In this document: positions 18,215 through 26,990 of the stretch, in pieces
Layout: each line of letters opens with the position of its first letter
How positions within the stretch are numbered: the first letter of the stretch is position 1
Assembly (NCBI RefSeq): GCF_002259485.1
Contig: NZ_NPGA01000012.1
Location: 1-64,000 of the forward strand
Origin: Rhodococcus sp. 14-1411-2a
Lineage (GTDB): Bacteria; Actinomycetota; Actinomycetes; Mycobacteriales; Mycobacteriaceae
Length of the DNA: 64,000 bases
Direction of reading: 5' to 3'
Position numbers and translations under genes: made by a program
Notes under the pieces: generated by a model
What the model was told of the DNA's origin: nothing
Seen by the model: the letters and a program-made list of their open reading frames with translations, nothing else
Database searches by the model: none

Positions 18215-20272
18215 ATGAAGCCACTACCCTTGTTCGCGGTTCACGACGGAAGCTCCAAGCGGTCAGCATTGACGTGCAAGTACAAGTGCGGGGATGCGTG
18301 TTTCCACGAGGTTCCCAACACGTCGAAGGGTCAGTACTTCGGCGACATCGTCAAGACCGCCATGTCGCGGCGCGGTGTGATCAAGGGCGGTGCCATGGCG
18401 GTACTCGCCGTGGGTGCCGGTAGCGCTCTCGCGGCGTGCTCGACCGACGAGCCCGCCACCACCGGAGGCGCAACCTCGAGCACGTCGGGTACCGATACCC
18501 CGCCCGTCGACGGCGTGGATTTCGTTGCGGTGGAACCGAACACCGAGGACGCAGTCGTGATACCCGAGGGCCACGAGCAGGCCGTCGTCATTCGCTGGGG
18601 CGATCCGGTGCTCGACGGCGCTCCGGCGTTCGACTTCGACAACCAGACCGGTGCGGCGCAGGCCATGCAGTTCGGCTTCAACAACGACTTCGCCGGCCTA
18701 CTGCCGGTGGAGGGCACGCCCAACGCATTCCTGCTGGTGGTCAATCACGAGTACACCACCGAGCCGGCGATGTTCAAGGGCTACGACGAGGAGAACCCGA
18801 CGCGTGAGCAGTTCGACGTAGCGCTCGCCGCGCACGGTCTGACGGTGGTTCAGGTTCAGGGCGAGGGCAACTCGGGCAAGCTCACCCCTGCGATGGGCCG
18901 GTACAACCGCCGTATCACCGGCACCACGGAGTTCGTCGTCACCGGCCCCGCCGCGGGCAGCGACTTCCTCAAGACGAGTGTCGACCCGACGGGCACCCGC
19001 GTGCTCGGTACGTTCAACAACTGTGCAGGCGGCCTGACGCCGTGGGGCACGGTGCTCTCCGGCGAGGAGAACTTCAACCAGTACTTCGGCAACGCGGAGT
19101 CGGTCACCGAGACCGTCGCCGCCGAGCGGCTCGCCCGCTACGGCATCGAGGGTGCCGCCAGCGATCGCAAGTGGGAGACCTTCGACAAGCGCTTCGATCT
19201 TGCCCAGGAGCCCAACGAGGCCAACCGATTCGGGTACATCGTCGAGGTGAACCCGTGGGATCCGCAGTCGGCTCCGATCAAGCACACCGCGCTGGGACGC
19301 TTCAAGCACGAGGCCGCCACCATCTACGTCACCGACGACGGCACCGTCGTCGCCTACAGCGGCGACGACGAGCGCTTCGACTACATGTACAAGTTCGTCT
19401 CGAGCCGCAAGATGATGCCCGGCACCGGCGCGGCCGCGATGCGCAACAACCTGACGCTGCTGGACGCGGGCACGCTGTACGTCGCTACGCTCACCGGCGA
19501 CTCCCCGGACGAGATCGACGGCTCCGGCACCCTTCCCGCCAGCGGTGAATTCAAGGGCACCGGAACGTGGGTGCCGCTGCTGCGCACGAACGAGGACGGC
19601 CGCGGCGAATCCCTCGTCGACGGCATGACCGCCGAGGAGGTGGCGGTGTTCACCCGCCTGGCCGGCGACAAGGTGGGCGCGACCAAGATGGACCGCCCGG
19701 AGGACTTCGAGCCCAACCCGGTGACCGGCAAGGTCTACGTCGCGTTGACGAACAACGCCAACCGAGGCACCGAGGGCAAAGCCGGGGCAGACGAGGCCAA
19801 CCCCCGCAACACCAACAAGAACGGCCAGGTGCTCGAGCTCGAGGACGACCACGCGGGCACGTCGTTCACCTGGAACCTGCTGCTGGTGTGCGGTGACCCG
19901 AACGAGGCCGACACGTACTTCGGCGGCTTCGACAAGAGTCAGGTCAGCCCCATCTCGTGCCCCGACAACCTCGCGTTCGACTCGAAGGGCAACCTGTGGG
20001 TCTCCACCGACGGAAACGCTCTCGACTCCAACGACGGCCTGTTCGCCGTGGTGCTCGACGGCCCACGCCGTGGTGAGACCCGCCAGTTCCTGACGGTTCC
20101 CGCGGGCGGCGAGACCTGCGGTCCCATCGTCTCCGACGAGCGGGTCGTGGTGTGCGTGCAGCACCCGGGCGAAAGCGACGATGCCACCGCCGACGCACCG
20201 ATCTCGCATTGGCCCGACGGCGGCGACACTCAGCCTCGGCCGTCCGTCGTCGCAGTGTGGAAGTCGGCGTAG
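18215..20272 (+). CDS. phoX: PhoX family phosphatase (DUF839), Tat lipoprotein
   Basis: A 685-residue protein. A Tat motif SRRGVIKGG follows an unusually long N-terminal region of 50 residues, and a lipobox LAAC places the acylated cysteine at residue 75. The rest matches the PhoX/DUF839 beta-propeller, with FNNCAGGLTPWGTVLSGEENFNQYF and SCPDNLAFDSKGNLWVSTDG, the Ca/Fe-binding and active-site regions of the family. PhoX enzymes are exported calcium-iron alkaline phosphatases that release phosphate from esters. The N-terminal CKYKCGDACFH cluster precedes the signal and is a common feature of actinobacterial members. The start is the ATG at 18215; a GTG six codons earlier is possible. Confidence 0.9.
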   Translation: MKPLPLFAVHDGSSKRSALTCKYKCGDACFHEVPNTSKGQYFGDIVKTAMSRRGVIKGGAMAVLAVGAGSALAACSTDEPATTGGATSSTSGTDTPPVDGVDFVAVEPNTEDAVVIPEGHEQAVVIRWGDPVLDGAPAFDFDNQTGAAQAMQFGFNNDFAGLLPVEGTPNAFLLVVNHEYTTEPAMFKGYDEENPTREQFDVALAAHGLTVVQVQGEGNSGKLTPAMGRYNRRITGTTEFVVTGPAAGSDFLKTSVDPTGTRVLGTFNNCAGGLTPWGTVLSGEENFNQYFGNAESVTETVAAERLARYGIEGAASDRKWETFDKRFDLAQEPNEANRFGYIVEVNPWDPQSAPIKHTALGRFKHEAATIYVTDDGTVVAYSGDDERFDYMYKFVSSRKMMPGTGAAAMRNNLTLLDAGTLYVATLTGDSPDEIDGSGTLPASGEFKGTGTWVPLLRTNEDGRGESLVDGMTAEEVAVFTRLAGDKVGATKMDRPEDFEPNPVTGKVYVALTNNANRGTEGKAGADEANPRNTNKNGQVLELEDDHAGTSFTWNLLLVCGDPNEADTYFGGFDKSQVSPISCPDNLAFDSKGNLWVSTDGNALDSNDGLFAVVLDGPRRGETRQFLTVPAGGETCGPIVSDERVVVCVQHPGESDDATADAPISHWPDGGDTQPRPSVVAVWKSA

Positions 20273-20299
20273 CCATAGCTGTTTCGCATCGATCGGAAC

Positions 20300-20333
20300 G
20301 CGCCCGTGGTCGAAGACAGTCGACTGCGGGCGC
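20300..20333. terminator. Bidirectional hairpin terminator after phoX
   Basis: Arms of 14 bases (starting GCGCCCG and ending CGGGCGC, two G-U pairs) enclose a six-base loop. It lies between the convergent stops of phoX (20272) and the hydrolase gene (20364). Confidence 0.65.
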
Positions 20334-20363
20334 TTCGGTTGTGTCAGGCGTCCTCGGGGGCGC

Positions 20364-21086
20364 TCAGTCGGCAGCCGTATCTGCCATCAGCCGTGCGACG
20401 ACCCAGGCCATCGCACGGCTGACGGCATCACGCGATTCGCCGGTGTGATCGAGCATGTCGAATCCGTGTTGTCCGTCGGGTACGTCGGGTACGTCGATGA
20501 TGTCTAGGTTCGTAGCGTGGGCAGCCTCGACGAAAGCGTTCACCCCCGAGACGAATTCGGGGCGATCGCGGCCCACACGTGTGAGCAGAATCGGCAGTGC
20601 TCCCGAATCCGATACGGCGAGAGTGGAATCGAATCGCGGCTCGACCCCCCATTCAGGGAGGGTCTGCAGCACCGGGTATGTCGATGCGAGACAGGTCAAC
20701 CACGCCGGAGGGTGTTTCAACCAGTCGGCAGCGAGCAGCCCGCTCTCGGAAAAGAACCACAGCGCAACTCGATTGGGATCCACTCCGGGGAGTTGTCGAA
20801 CCTGGTCGACTCCGATGGCGATCTCATCGGCAGCCGCAGCACACTCGGCCAGCGAGGACATGTGATGTTCGAGTACGACACCGACGACACCTGCTGCCGC
20901 AGCGATGGATCCGTATCCCACGAAAACCGGTTGATCTCGGGGTCGCCATTCGACGCCCGGCGGACGCGGACCACCGTGGACGAAGACAACAGCGGGCCGA
21001 GGAGCGTCTTCGCCGGGTGCCGTGTCGGGTGCCCGATATACGTCGAACGATGGTGCGCTGGAATCGGTCGAGTGCCCAGGCGTCAC
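20364..21086 (-). CDS. Alpha/beta hydrolase (dienelactone hydrolase-like)
   Basis: A 240-residue cytoplasmic alpha/beta hydrolase. An oxyanion motif VVFVHGGPRPPG lies near residue 33. The nucleophile elbow is ALWFFSESGLLA, with Ser in F-S-E-S instead of G-x-S-x-G. The terminal His is probably in PDGQHGFDMLDH, near residue 207. This dienelactone-hydrolase/prolyl-oligopeptidase-like arrangement suggests an esterase. The GTG start at 21086 has GAGGTGAA upstream. It follows the TetR gene by eight bases and is probably co-transcribed with it, opposite the SDR gene. Confidence 0.7.
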   Translation of the reverse strand: MTPGHSTDSSAPSFDVYRAPDTAPGEDAPRPAVVFVHGGPRPPGVEWRPRDQPVFVGYGSIAAAAGVVGVVLEHHMSSLAECAAAADEIAIGVDQVRQLPGVDPNRVALWFFSESGLLAADWLKHPPAWLTCLASTYPVLQTLPEWGVEPRFDSTLAVSDSGALPILLTRVGRDRPEFVSGVNAFVEAAHATNLDIIDVPDVPDGQHGFDMLDHTGESRDAVSRAMAWVVARLMADTAAD

Positions 21087-21094
21087 GCTTCACC

Positions 21095-21691
21095 TCACGA
21101 CCCGGGTTGTGCGGCGATTCGCCTCGCTGCCTCCACGACAAAGCGTCGACGTGCCGCCCGTGCCTGCTGGTCGTTGGGTCCAGCACCGGTGATCATTTCG
21201 GCGAGCTGCGGGACGGTCTGCCACCAGGCGGCCAGCGCGATCAGCGTGAACACCAAGTGCGCAGGATCGATCTCCGAATCGATGAGGCCGTGTCGCTGGG
21301 CGTCGGCGAAACGCGCCACCTTCTCTCGGTAGTGCGTCGTGCGCACCTCCGCGTGAGCCGGCGGGCCAGGCTGGAGACCCTCCCACTGCAGCAGGCGGCC
21401 CAGTTCGGGATGAGATGCGTGATAGTCGAACGTCGCTCCGGCGAATTCGCCGATGTCGTCCAAGTCGACCCCTGTGAGTTCGACGCCGGTCGCAAGGCGC
21501 TCCAACTCGGTTGCCAGGACGAGGTCCCAGAGAGCCTTCTTGTCGCCGAAGTAGCTGTAGAGCCTCTCCTTGTTGACGCCTGATCGAGTTGCGATGGATG
21601 CGACGGTCGTGCCCTCGAACCCGTGAGCTGCGAATTCCACCAGCGCGGCATCACGGAGTCGACGCCGTGTCCCGTCCGTGTCCCAGGCCAT
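21095..21691 (-). CDS. TetR/AcrR family transcriptional regulator
   Basis: A 198-residue regulator. The N-terminal helix-turn-helix is clear (FEGTTVASIATRSGVNKERLYSYFGDKKALWDLV, residues about 25-58), followed by a C-terminal ligand-binding domain of TetR_C_35-like type (HPELGRLLQWEGL). It is divergent from an SDR gene. Two inverted repeats containing CCAAC/GTTGG lie in the 87-base gap, so it probably represses both itself and the SDR. The ligand is unknown, though the partner SDR suggests a carbonyl or alcohol compound. Confidence 0.9.
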   Translation of the reverse strand: MAWDTDGTRRRLRDAALVEFAAHGFEGTTVASIATRSGVNKERLYSYFGDKKALWDLVLATELERLATGVELTGVDLDDIGEFAGATFDYHASHPELGRLLQWEGLQPGPPAHAEVRTTHYREKVARFADAQRHGLIDSEIDPAHLVFTLIALAAWWQTVPQLAEMITGAGPNDQQARAARRRFVVEAARRIAAQPGS

Positions 21692-21703
21692 CCGCCGAGA
21701 TTA

Positions 21704-21719
21704 CCAACTTCTGAGTTGG
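21704..21719. promoter_or_regulatory. TetR operator candidate 1
   Basis: CCAACTTCTGAGTTGG is a perfect inverted repeat with 6-bp arms. It lies 12 bases upstream of the TetR start codon. Confidence 0.6.
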
Positions 21720-21746
21720 AATTTCCCCGCGCTCGAGAGGTAGCAT

Positions 21747-21764
21747 TCCAACTACATCGTTGGA
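21747..21764. promoter_or_regulatory. TetR operator candidate 2
   Basis: TCCAACTACATCGTTGGA has perfect 6-bp arms and the same CCAAC/GTTGG half-sites as candidate 1. A further GTTGGA half-site follows directly. It lies 14 bases before the SDR start. Confidence 0.6.
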
Positions 21765-21778
21765 GTTGGAGAGTAAAC

Positions 21779-22537
21779 ATGAACGTCGTCGACAGTCTTC
21801 CCGCAGAAATCCGATCGCCCGCGCCGAACTCGGTGGCTCTGGTGACGGGAGGGAACAGTGGCATCGGTCTCGAGACGGCGCGGCAGCTACTGGCTCTCGG
21901 CGTGAACGTATGGATCGGAGCGCGGGATCTCGACAAGGGGCAACGCGCAGCCGCAGAACTGGGCTCGGGCGCGCGCGTCGTGCAGCTCGATGTCACGGAC
22001 CCGTCTTCGGTCGCCGCAGCCGTGCAGCAGGTCGGCGAACTGGACATACTCGTGAACAACGCCGGGGTGAACCCAGGCAACGACGACGTCGTCGGCACCA
22101 CGCTCGAGCAGTTGCGTACTGCGTACGAGACCAACGTCTTCGGTCTCATCTCCGTCACTCAGGGATTTCTCCCTGCGTTGCACAGGTCCGCGCACCCACG
22201 CATCGTCAACGTGTCCAGCGGAACCGGATCCCTGACCTGGAACAGCAGCCCGAACCCACAGTTCGACTGGGAACGAGTGAAGGGCGGCGGCGTGGCCTAC
22301 CGAAGCTCGAAGACAGCCGTCAACGCCGTCACGCTGCTGACCGCTCAGACCCTCGGCGAGAAGGTCAAGGTCAACGCCCTGGCACCCGGGCTGCGCCACA
22401 CCAACCTCGTCGCGGGCATGTCGGCGGGCGGAGACCCGGCCGAGGCGGCTACGGGAGTGGTCCGTCTCGCCCTCCTCGCCGACGACGGCCCCACGGGAGC
22501 CCTGTGGTCGTGGGACGGTACGCGCGTGCCCTGGTGA
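21779..22537 (+). CDS. SDR family NAD(P)-dependent oxidoreductase
   Basis: A 252-residue classical short-chain dehydrogenase. It has the cofactor motif TGGNSGIG near residue 22, the DVTDPSSV adenine-binding region, NNAG near 92, catalytic Ser in VNVSSGTGS, and YRSSK (YxxxK) near residue 179. It reduces or oxidises an unknown carbonyl/alcohol with NAD(P)H. The start ATG at 21779 follows GGAG. It is divergent from and probably controlled by the adjacent TetR regulator. Confidence 0.9.
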   Translation: MNVVDSLPAEIRSPAPNSVALVTGGNSGIGLETARQLLALGVNVWIGARDLDKGQRAAAELGSGARVVQLDVTDPSSVAAAVQQVGELDILVNNAGVNPGNDDVVGTTLEQLRTAYETNVFGLISVTQGFLPALHRSAHPRIVNVSSGTGSLTWNSSPNPQFDWERVKGGGVAYRSSKTAVNAVTLLTAQTLGEKVKVNALAPGLRHTNLVAGMSAGGDPAEAATGVVRLALLADDGPTGALWSWDGTRVPW

Positions 22538-22568
22538 CGGAGTGCGCAGCCGTGCAGTTTCAGGAACG

Positions 22569-23279
22569 TCACCAGCGAGCGAGTACTCGCAGTGATTCCG
22601 GTGTGCCCGAATAGTGGTTGATGTCGGTACGCCCGTCGATTCCGGGAATCGTGCCACGGTCGGTGAACTGCCAGAAAAGCCAGTCGGTCCAGCCGCCGGG
22701 CAGCGGCCCCAGCTCGTCGTCGTAGTCGGCGATCCACAGCGGATAGTTGTTGAACTCGTGGGTGTCGGCCATCGCCGTCCGCCAGAAGTTGGGATAGGTG
22801 TAGATGATCGGCTGACGTCCGGTCAGCGTCTGGACGGTATCGAGGTACCGGTGCGTCCAATCGATCACCTCGGCCGGCGACCTGCCCTTGGCATCTTCGA
22901 GGTCGAGCACCGGCGGCAGATCGCCCGGTCCGTTGATGCCCAACACCAGTGCCGAGTAGTACGCGGCCTGCAGCTCGGGTGACAACGTCACATCGGCGTA
23001 GTGGTACGCCCCGCGCGCCACGTTCGCCGTGCGCATGACGATGGAATCCTCGACGAAGTACGGGTTGACGTAATCCAGCCCCTCGGTGGCCTTGACCATC
23101 GCGAAGCCGTGGCCCGCAGCCTTGACGGCATGCCAGTCGATCGCGGTGCCGTCGATGTGTTGCCACGACGAGACGTCCGGACCCTGCGGAACAGCGGACG
23201 CGATGCCGGGCGCAGCGCAGGCGATGACGCCGACGGAGAACAATCCGAACAGGGCACGCAGCGTGCGGGAGAAGACCAC
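22569..23279 (-). CDS. Secreted GH25 lysozyme (muramidase)
   Basis: A 236-residue exported protein with an N-terminal signal peptide ending around IASAVPQ. A GH25 domain fills the rest: PDVSSWQHIDG (N-terminal catalytic-site Asp), FAMVKATEGLDYVNPYF, the acidic catalytic motif PPVLDLEDAKG, and the C-terminal WLFWQFTDRGTIPGIDGRTDINHYSG. It should hydrolyse the beta-1,4 bond between MurNAc and GlcNAc in peptidoglycan. No binding repeats are present. The GTG at 23279 is chosen because TAACCT lies seven bases upstream, a leaderless promoter arrangement. Confidence 0.88.
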   Translation of the reverse strand: MVFSRTLRALFGLFSVGVIACAAPGIASAVPQGPDVSSWQHIDGTAIDWHAVKAAGHGFAMVKATEGLDYVNPYFVEDSIVMRTANVARGAYHYADVTLSPELQAAYYSALVLGINGPGDLPPVLDLEDAKGRSPAEVIDWTHRYLDTVQTLTGRQPIIYTYPNFWRTAMADTHEFNNYPLWIADYDDELGPLPGGWTDWLFWQFTDRGTIPGIDGRTDINHYSGTPESLRVLARW

Positions 23280-23286
23280 CCGGGTG

Positions 23287-23292
23287 AGGTTA
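23287..23292 (-). promoter_or_regulatory. -10 hexamer TAACCT, leaderless promoter
   Basis: On the minus strand TAACCT ends seven bases before the GTG of the GH25 gene. No Shine-Dalgarno is visible. Confidence 0.5.
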
Positions 23293-23478
23293 GGGGCCCG
23301 GACCTGGGCACTCAATGGTGAACAGTCACTAATGCGTTCTGTCCACAGACGTGATTGAGTCGTCGGTGATGAGACGTGGGTAACACTCACGCTGCCGATG
23401 GCGACATACCCAGAGTCGGCACGAACAAACAAGTCCAATGGAAACACGAACTACATCTCTTGGCTCGGAGGCGCACCC

Positions 23479-24165
23479 ATGACTGTCGTGAACGATCTCT
23501 CGCATCTGGCTCTCACGGAGCTCGACCCGTCCGACTACGCGGTGCCGACAATCGCACCGATCCGAACCACCGGACACCTCGACCCCGTGTTCTGCATCCA
23601 CCCCTTGGTGGGTCTGGTCGATTGCTACGCGGGCCTGACCGCTCACGTGGACGACGACCGCCCCATCTACGGCGTCCAGGTACCCGCGTCCGGTGAGCGC
23701 GCGGAATCCCTCGCGGCACTGGCGGCGCAGTACGCCGACGACATCGTTCGCATCCAGACCGACGGCGCCGTCCACCTCCTCGGCATGTCGTTCGGTGGAG
23801 TTCTCGCTCACGCCATCGCCGTCGAACTGCAGAATCGGGGCGTCACGGTCGGCGCACTGACGCTGCTCGACAGCGACCCTGTCCGGGCCCGCGCCGAGGG
23901 TGCCGATCTCCTCGCCGCCATGGGTGACGAGATCGATCGCAGCCATGTCGAAGAACTGCTCGCCGTCGCCTCGCACAACGACGAACTCGTTCAGCGCCAC
24001 CTACCCGGCATATACTTCGGCGACATCCTGGCCGTCTCGTCCCTGGGGACCGACTCCGGTTCCGCATGGCATCCCTTCGTCTGCGGCACCGTCGCCAAGT
24101 ACCTCGTGCCCGACGCCACCTCGTTCGACGTCGTCGGCCCGTTGGTCGACAGCTACCTCAGCTGA
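23479..24165 (+). CDS. Stand-alone NRPS-type thioesterase-like alpha/beta hydrolase
   Basis: A 228-residue protein resembling the C-terminal thioesterase domain of peptide synthetases. It has PVFCIHPLVGLVDCYAGLTAHV near residue 35, the nucleophile elbow LLGMSFGGVLAHAIA near 115, and the acidic residue in LLDSDPV. The position normally held by the catalytic His (GDHFD-like) reads DATSFDVV, so the His seems lost. A ribosome-binding site GGAGG lies seven bases before the ATG. No synthetase gene is nearby. It may be a degenerate editing thioesterase or a non-hydrolytic relative. Confidence 0.7.
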   Translation: MTVVNDLSHLALTELDPSDYAVPTIAPIRTTGHLDPVFCIHPLVGLVDCYAGLTAHVDDDRPIYGVQVPASGERAESLAALAAQYADDIVRIQTDGAVHLLGMSFGGVLAHAIAVELQNRGVTVGALTLLDSDPVRARAEGADLLAAMGDEIDRSHVEELLAVASHNDELVQRHLPGIYFGDILAVSSLGTDSGSAWHPFVCGTVAKYLVPDATSFDVVGPLVDSYLS

Positions 24166-24172
24166 TCTCGCG

Positions 24173-25510
24173 CTACCCCAGCCAGTCCAGTACGGCCGCG
24201 GCCGTCCACGATTGCTGCATGCTGCCGAGCGGCTTGCCGGTGAACGGTTCGTAGTACTCGGCGAAGCTGCCGTCGCTGGCCTGGCGCAAGCCTTCGTCGC
24301 GCAACGACAGTGACCGCTCGGACCACCCACGACGCGCGAATGCCCACGAGAACAGCCACGTCATCACCGGCCACACCGGCCCGCGCCAGTACTCACGGGC
24401 ACGGAAATCCTTCGAGACGGGCGACGTGGACGGCGGAACCGCGTACCGCAGATCCGGGTGACCGCAGAATCTCGTGCCCTCGAAGATCCGAAGCAGATTG
24501 CGTTCCTGCTCGCGGGGCAGGCCGCCACACAGCAACGGCGCGAACATCGCGATGGTCTCGGTGCCGATCCACTGGCCCGTCCGCAGATCGAAGTCGCGGG
24601 CCCCGCCGGAGCGCGCGTCGGTCGTCGCAATCACTCCCTCGCGGAACTTCTCCGCCCACGACCGCAGCTCCCGAACATCGGAGTGGGGACGCGAATGATC
24701 CTCGCCGATGGTCGCGAGCACATCGCAGGCCACCGCGAAGATGGCGCTGACGAACACATCCTCGACGGCGAAGCTCATCTTCGTCTTCAATGCGTCGTCG
24801 TCGTACCCGACCTGCTTCATCTCCTCCACCAGCCAGATGTAGCGGTCGTACTCGAGATTGCTGGGCCGCTGGGAAGCGTCGCTGATGACCGCCTTGTCCT
24901 CCCGGAAGTACGGATCCATTTCTCCCGGAACCACATTCGCGTAGGCCGAATCCCACCGCGGCGAGTTGTCCATCCCCGACTCCCAGCCGTGGAAAACCGC
25001 GATTCTTCCGTTGTCGTCGACATCGCGGGCCTGGGCGAGCCACCTGTGCCACCGCACCAGATCACCCCAGCGGCGATCGAGAAACTCCTCGGCGACGGCA
25101 CGCGTCGTGCGTCCGTGGCGCTTGGAGTGGTCGAGGATGCGCTGCACGGCGATCGCGTGGACCGGCGGTTGGGTGATGCCCGAGGTCTGCGGGCTCATCG
25201 GTGCGTGCGACGCGAGCGTGCCGGTGGCCCACCGCGCCGGGCCAGGGAAGTAGCCGTCGACACCGTTGGCGAACACGATGTGCGGGATCATCCCGTTCTT
25301 CCACTGTGCGGAGAGCAAGGTGTCCATCTCCACCACGGCCCGCTCCACGCTCAGCGGGGCCAGTCCGACGGAGACGAACGCCGCATCCCAGCTCCACATG
25401 TGCGGATACAGCCGCGGAGCCGCACTGGTCATGGTGCCCAGGTCGTTGCCCCTGAGCAGATATGCCGCGCGCGCTGCCAGCTGCGTGGAAGTGAAACCTC
25501 GATCGCCCAT
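24173..25510 (-). CDS. ggh: Glucosylglycerate hydrolase (GH63)
   Basis: A 445-residue (alpha/alpha)6-barrel enzyme matching mycobacterial glucosylglycerate hydrolase. Characteristic segments are LYPHMWSWDAAFVSVGLA near residue 34, HGWESGMDNSPRWD near 172 (general acid Asp region), and EYWRGPVWPVMTWLFSWAF near 385. The enzyme cleaves the compatible solute glucosylglycerate to glucose and glycerate, which in mycobacteria accompanies recovery from nitrogen limitation. There is no signal peptide, so it is cytoplasmic. It is convergent with the thioesterase gene and divergent from the DinB-fold gene. Family assignment is strong; specificity is by similarity remembered, not computed. Confidence 0.88.
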   Translation of the reverse strand: MGDRGFTSTQLAARAAYLLRGNDLGTMTSAAPRLYPHMWSWDAAFVSVGLAPLSVERAVVEMDTLLSAQWKNGMIPHIVFANGVDGYFPGPARWATGTLASHAPMSPQTSGITQPPVHAIAVQRILDHSKRHGRTTRAVAEEFLDRRWGDLVRWHRWLAQARDVDDNGRIAVFHGWESGMDNSPRWDSAYANVVPGEMDPYFREDKAVISDASQRPSNLEYDRYIWLVEEMKQVGYDDDALKTKMSFAVEDVFVSAIFAVACDVLATIGEDHSRPHSDVRELRSWAEKFREGVIATTDARSGGARDFDLRTGQWIGTETIAMFAPLLCGGLPREQERNLLRIFEGTRFCGHPDLRYAVPPSTSPVSKDFRAREYWRGPVWPVMTWLFSWAFARRGWSERSLSLRDEGLRQASDGSFAEYYEPFTGKPLGSMQQSWTAAAVLDWLG

Positions 25511-25616
25511 GCAGACAGTTTGCGTGCACAGGCGACATTCCGCTCGTTTGAAATTGCGGACCGAACCTGTCCTCGATCGCTCCTACTGTGAACATCACCA
25601 ACCACCAGGAGGAACA

Positions 25617-26132
25617 ATGACCACCGAGAACACCGACATCGTGAAGATGCTCGACGAACAACGCGCCAATTTTCACATCACCGTCCGCGGAATCACCGAG
25701 GAGCAGGCGCGCACCCGCACCACCACGAGCGAGTTGACCCTCGGCGGGCTGCTGCATCACGTGATCAGCAACGAACGGCACTGGATGAAGGTGATCGCCG
25801 ACCTGGACGAGAACGCGGAATTCGACATGGCCAGCGCCGGCGGCGAATACGTCATGGCCGAGAACGAAACCGTCGCGGGGTTGATCGCCGAATGGGACGA
25901 GGTGGCGGCCTCCACCTCGGCTGCGCTCGAGACGTTGGACCTCGACCTGTCGGTCCCGGTGCCGACGGCACCCTGGGCACCCGAACGCATCTGGCAGAGC
26001 GCACGATTCACGGTGCTGCACATTCTGCGCGAGATCTCCCAGCACGCGGGACACGCGGACATCATTCGTGAAGAACTCGACGGAGCGAACACCACCCGGA
26101 CCTGGGCAGCCGAAGCCGGTATGAGCTTTTGA
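25617..26132 (+). CDS. DinB superfamily protein (DUF664, thiol-transferase-like)
   Basis: A 171-residue four-helix protein with the DinB-type histidine triad: LHHVISNERHW near residue 46 and REISQHAGHADIIREEL near 142. Family members bind a divalent metal and several use mycothiol or bacillithiol for transfer or detoxification. Rhodococcus makes mycothiol. AGGAGG lies four bases before the ATG at 25617. The 106-base gap to ggh holds the divergent promoters. The substrate is unknown. Confidence 0.82.
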   Translation: MTTENTDIVKMLDEQRANFHITVRGITEEQARTRTTTSELTLGGLLHHVISNERHWMKVIADLDENAEFDMASAGGEYVMAENETVAGLIAEWDEVAASTSAALETLDLDLSVPVPTAPWAPERIWQSARFTVLHILREISQHAGHADIIREELDGANTTRTWAAEAGMSF

Positions 26133-26133
26133 G

Positions 26134-26139
26134 TAACCT
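26134..26139 (+). promoter_or_regulatory. -10 hexamer TAACCT, leaderless promoter
   Basis: TAACCT ends six bases before the ATG at 26146 and overlaps the end of the DinB-fold gene. The SDR gene may therefore have its own leaderless transcript. Confidence 0.45.
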
Positions 26140-26145
26140 GCTTTC

Positions 26146-26817
26146 ATGACTCGTACTGCGTTGGTGACCGGAGCAAGCCGTGGCCTCGGGGCCCACATCG
26201 CCCGACTGCTCGCCCCGGATCACCACGTCCTGCTCGGCGGACGATCGGCCGAGTCTCTCGAGCCGATCGCGTCGGAACTGGCAGGAGCTACCCCGTGGCC
26301 GGTGGAACTGACCGATCCCGACGCGGTTGCGGCGGCCGCGTCGGGCATCGATTCTCTGGATGTGTTGGTGCACAACGCCGGAGTCGCGGCGCTGGGGACG
26401 GTCGAGGAGTCGACGGCCGATGATTGGCGTCGGCAGTACGAGGTGAACGTCATCGCCGTCGTCGAGCTGACTCGATTGCTCCTTCCGGCGCTGCGAAAGG
26501 CGAACGGCCATGTGGTGCTGATCAATTCGGGTGCGGGTATTCGCGCGAACCCCGGGTGGGGCGGCTACGCGGCGAGCAAGTTCGCGCTCCGGGCCTTCGG
26601 AGATGCACTACGGCAGGAAGAACCGTCGCTACGCGTGACCTCGCTGCATCCCGGACGCATCGACACCGAAATGCAGCAGGAGATCGTCGCGCACGAGGGT
26701 GGGGAGTACGACGGCTCGAAGTTCCTGCAGCCCAGTACCGTTGCCCGTGCGGTACGCAATGCCATCGATACGCCTGCCGACGCACATCCCACAGAAGTGG
26801 TGCTGCGCACCAGGTGA
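26146..26817 (+). CDS. SDR family oxidoreductase
   Basis: A 223-residue short-chain dehydrogenase with TGASRGLG near residue 8, NNAG replaced by HNAG near 81, catalytic Ser in LINSGAG near 126 and YAASK near 139. This is a complete Ser-Tyr-Lys set. The protein is short for an SDR and has a truncated substrate loop, as seen in actinobacterial members of unknown substrate. The TGA lies inside an intergenic repeat that follows the gene. Confidence 0.88.
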   Translation: MTRTALVTGASRGLGAHIARLLAPDHHVLLGGRSAESLEPIASELAGATPWPVELTDPDAVAAAASGIDSLDVLVHNAGVAALGTVEESTADDWRRQYEVNVIAVVELTRLLLPALRKANGHVVLINSGAGIRANPGWGGYAASKFALRAFGDALRQEEPSLRVTSLHPGRIDTEMQQEIVAHEGGEYDGSKFLQPSTVARAVRNAIDTPADAHPTEVVLRTR

Positions 26818-26886
26818 GCGAAAGTCCCCTCGGTCGTTGGGCAGGCTCCACTCCGGCCTCGTAGTGGGGGTCGAGTTTCCGCTCAC
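26814..26886. repeat. Intergenic dyad repeat, copy 3 (inverted)
   Basis: The right half, 26859-26886, is the reverse complement of the hairpin unit seen at 37404 and 42773 (starts GTGAGCGGAAACTCG). The left end GTGAGCG pairs with CGCTCAC and contains the TGA stop of the SDR gene. The middle (GGCAGGCTCCACTCC) recurs near 38140. Confidence 0.7.
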
Positions 26887-26990
26887 AACAGAGGGTTCGG
26901 CGTGAGTCTGGTAGTTCGTTGGCCAGACGACTTGCGTGGGCCCCTCGGCTACGCACGTTGCCTGCAATCAACCCCGCCGACCTTCGTCGC
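26887..26990. other. Short non-coding spacer
   Basis: About 100 bases lie between the repeat and the stop of the LuxR-type gene. No gene, promoter or further dyad was recognised. Confidence 0.4.
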
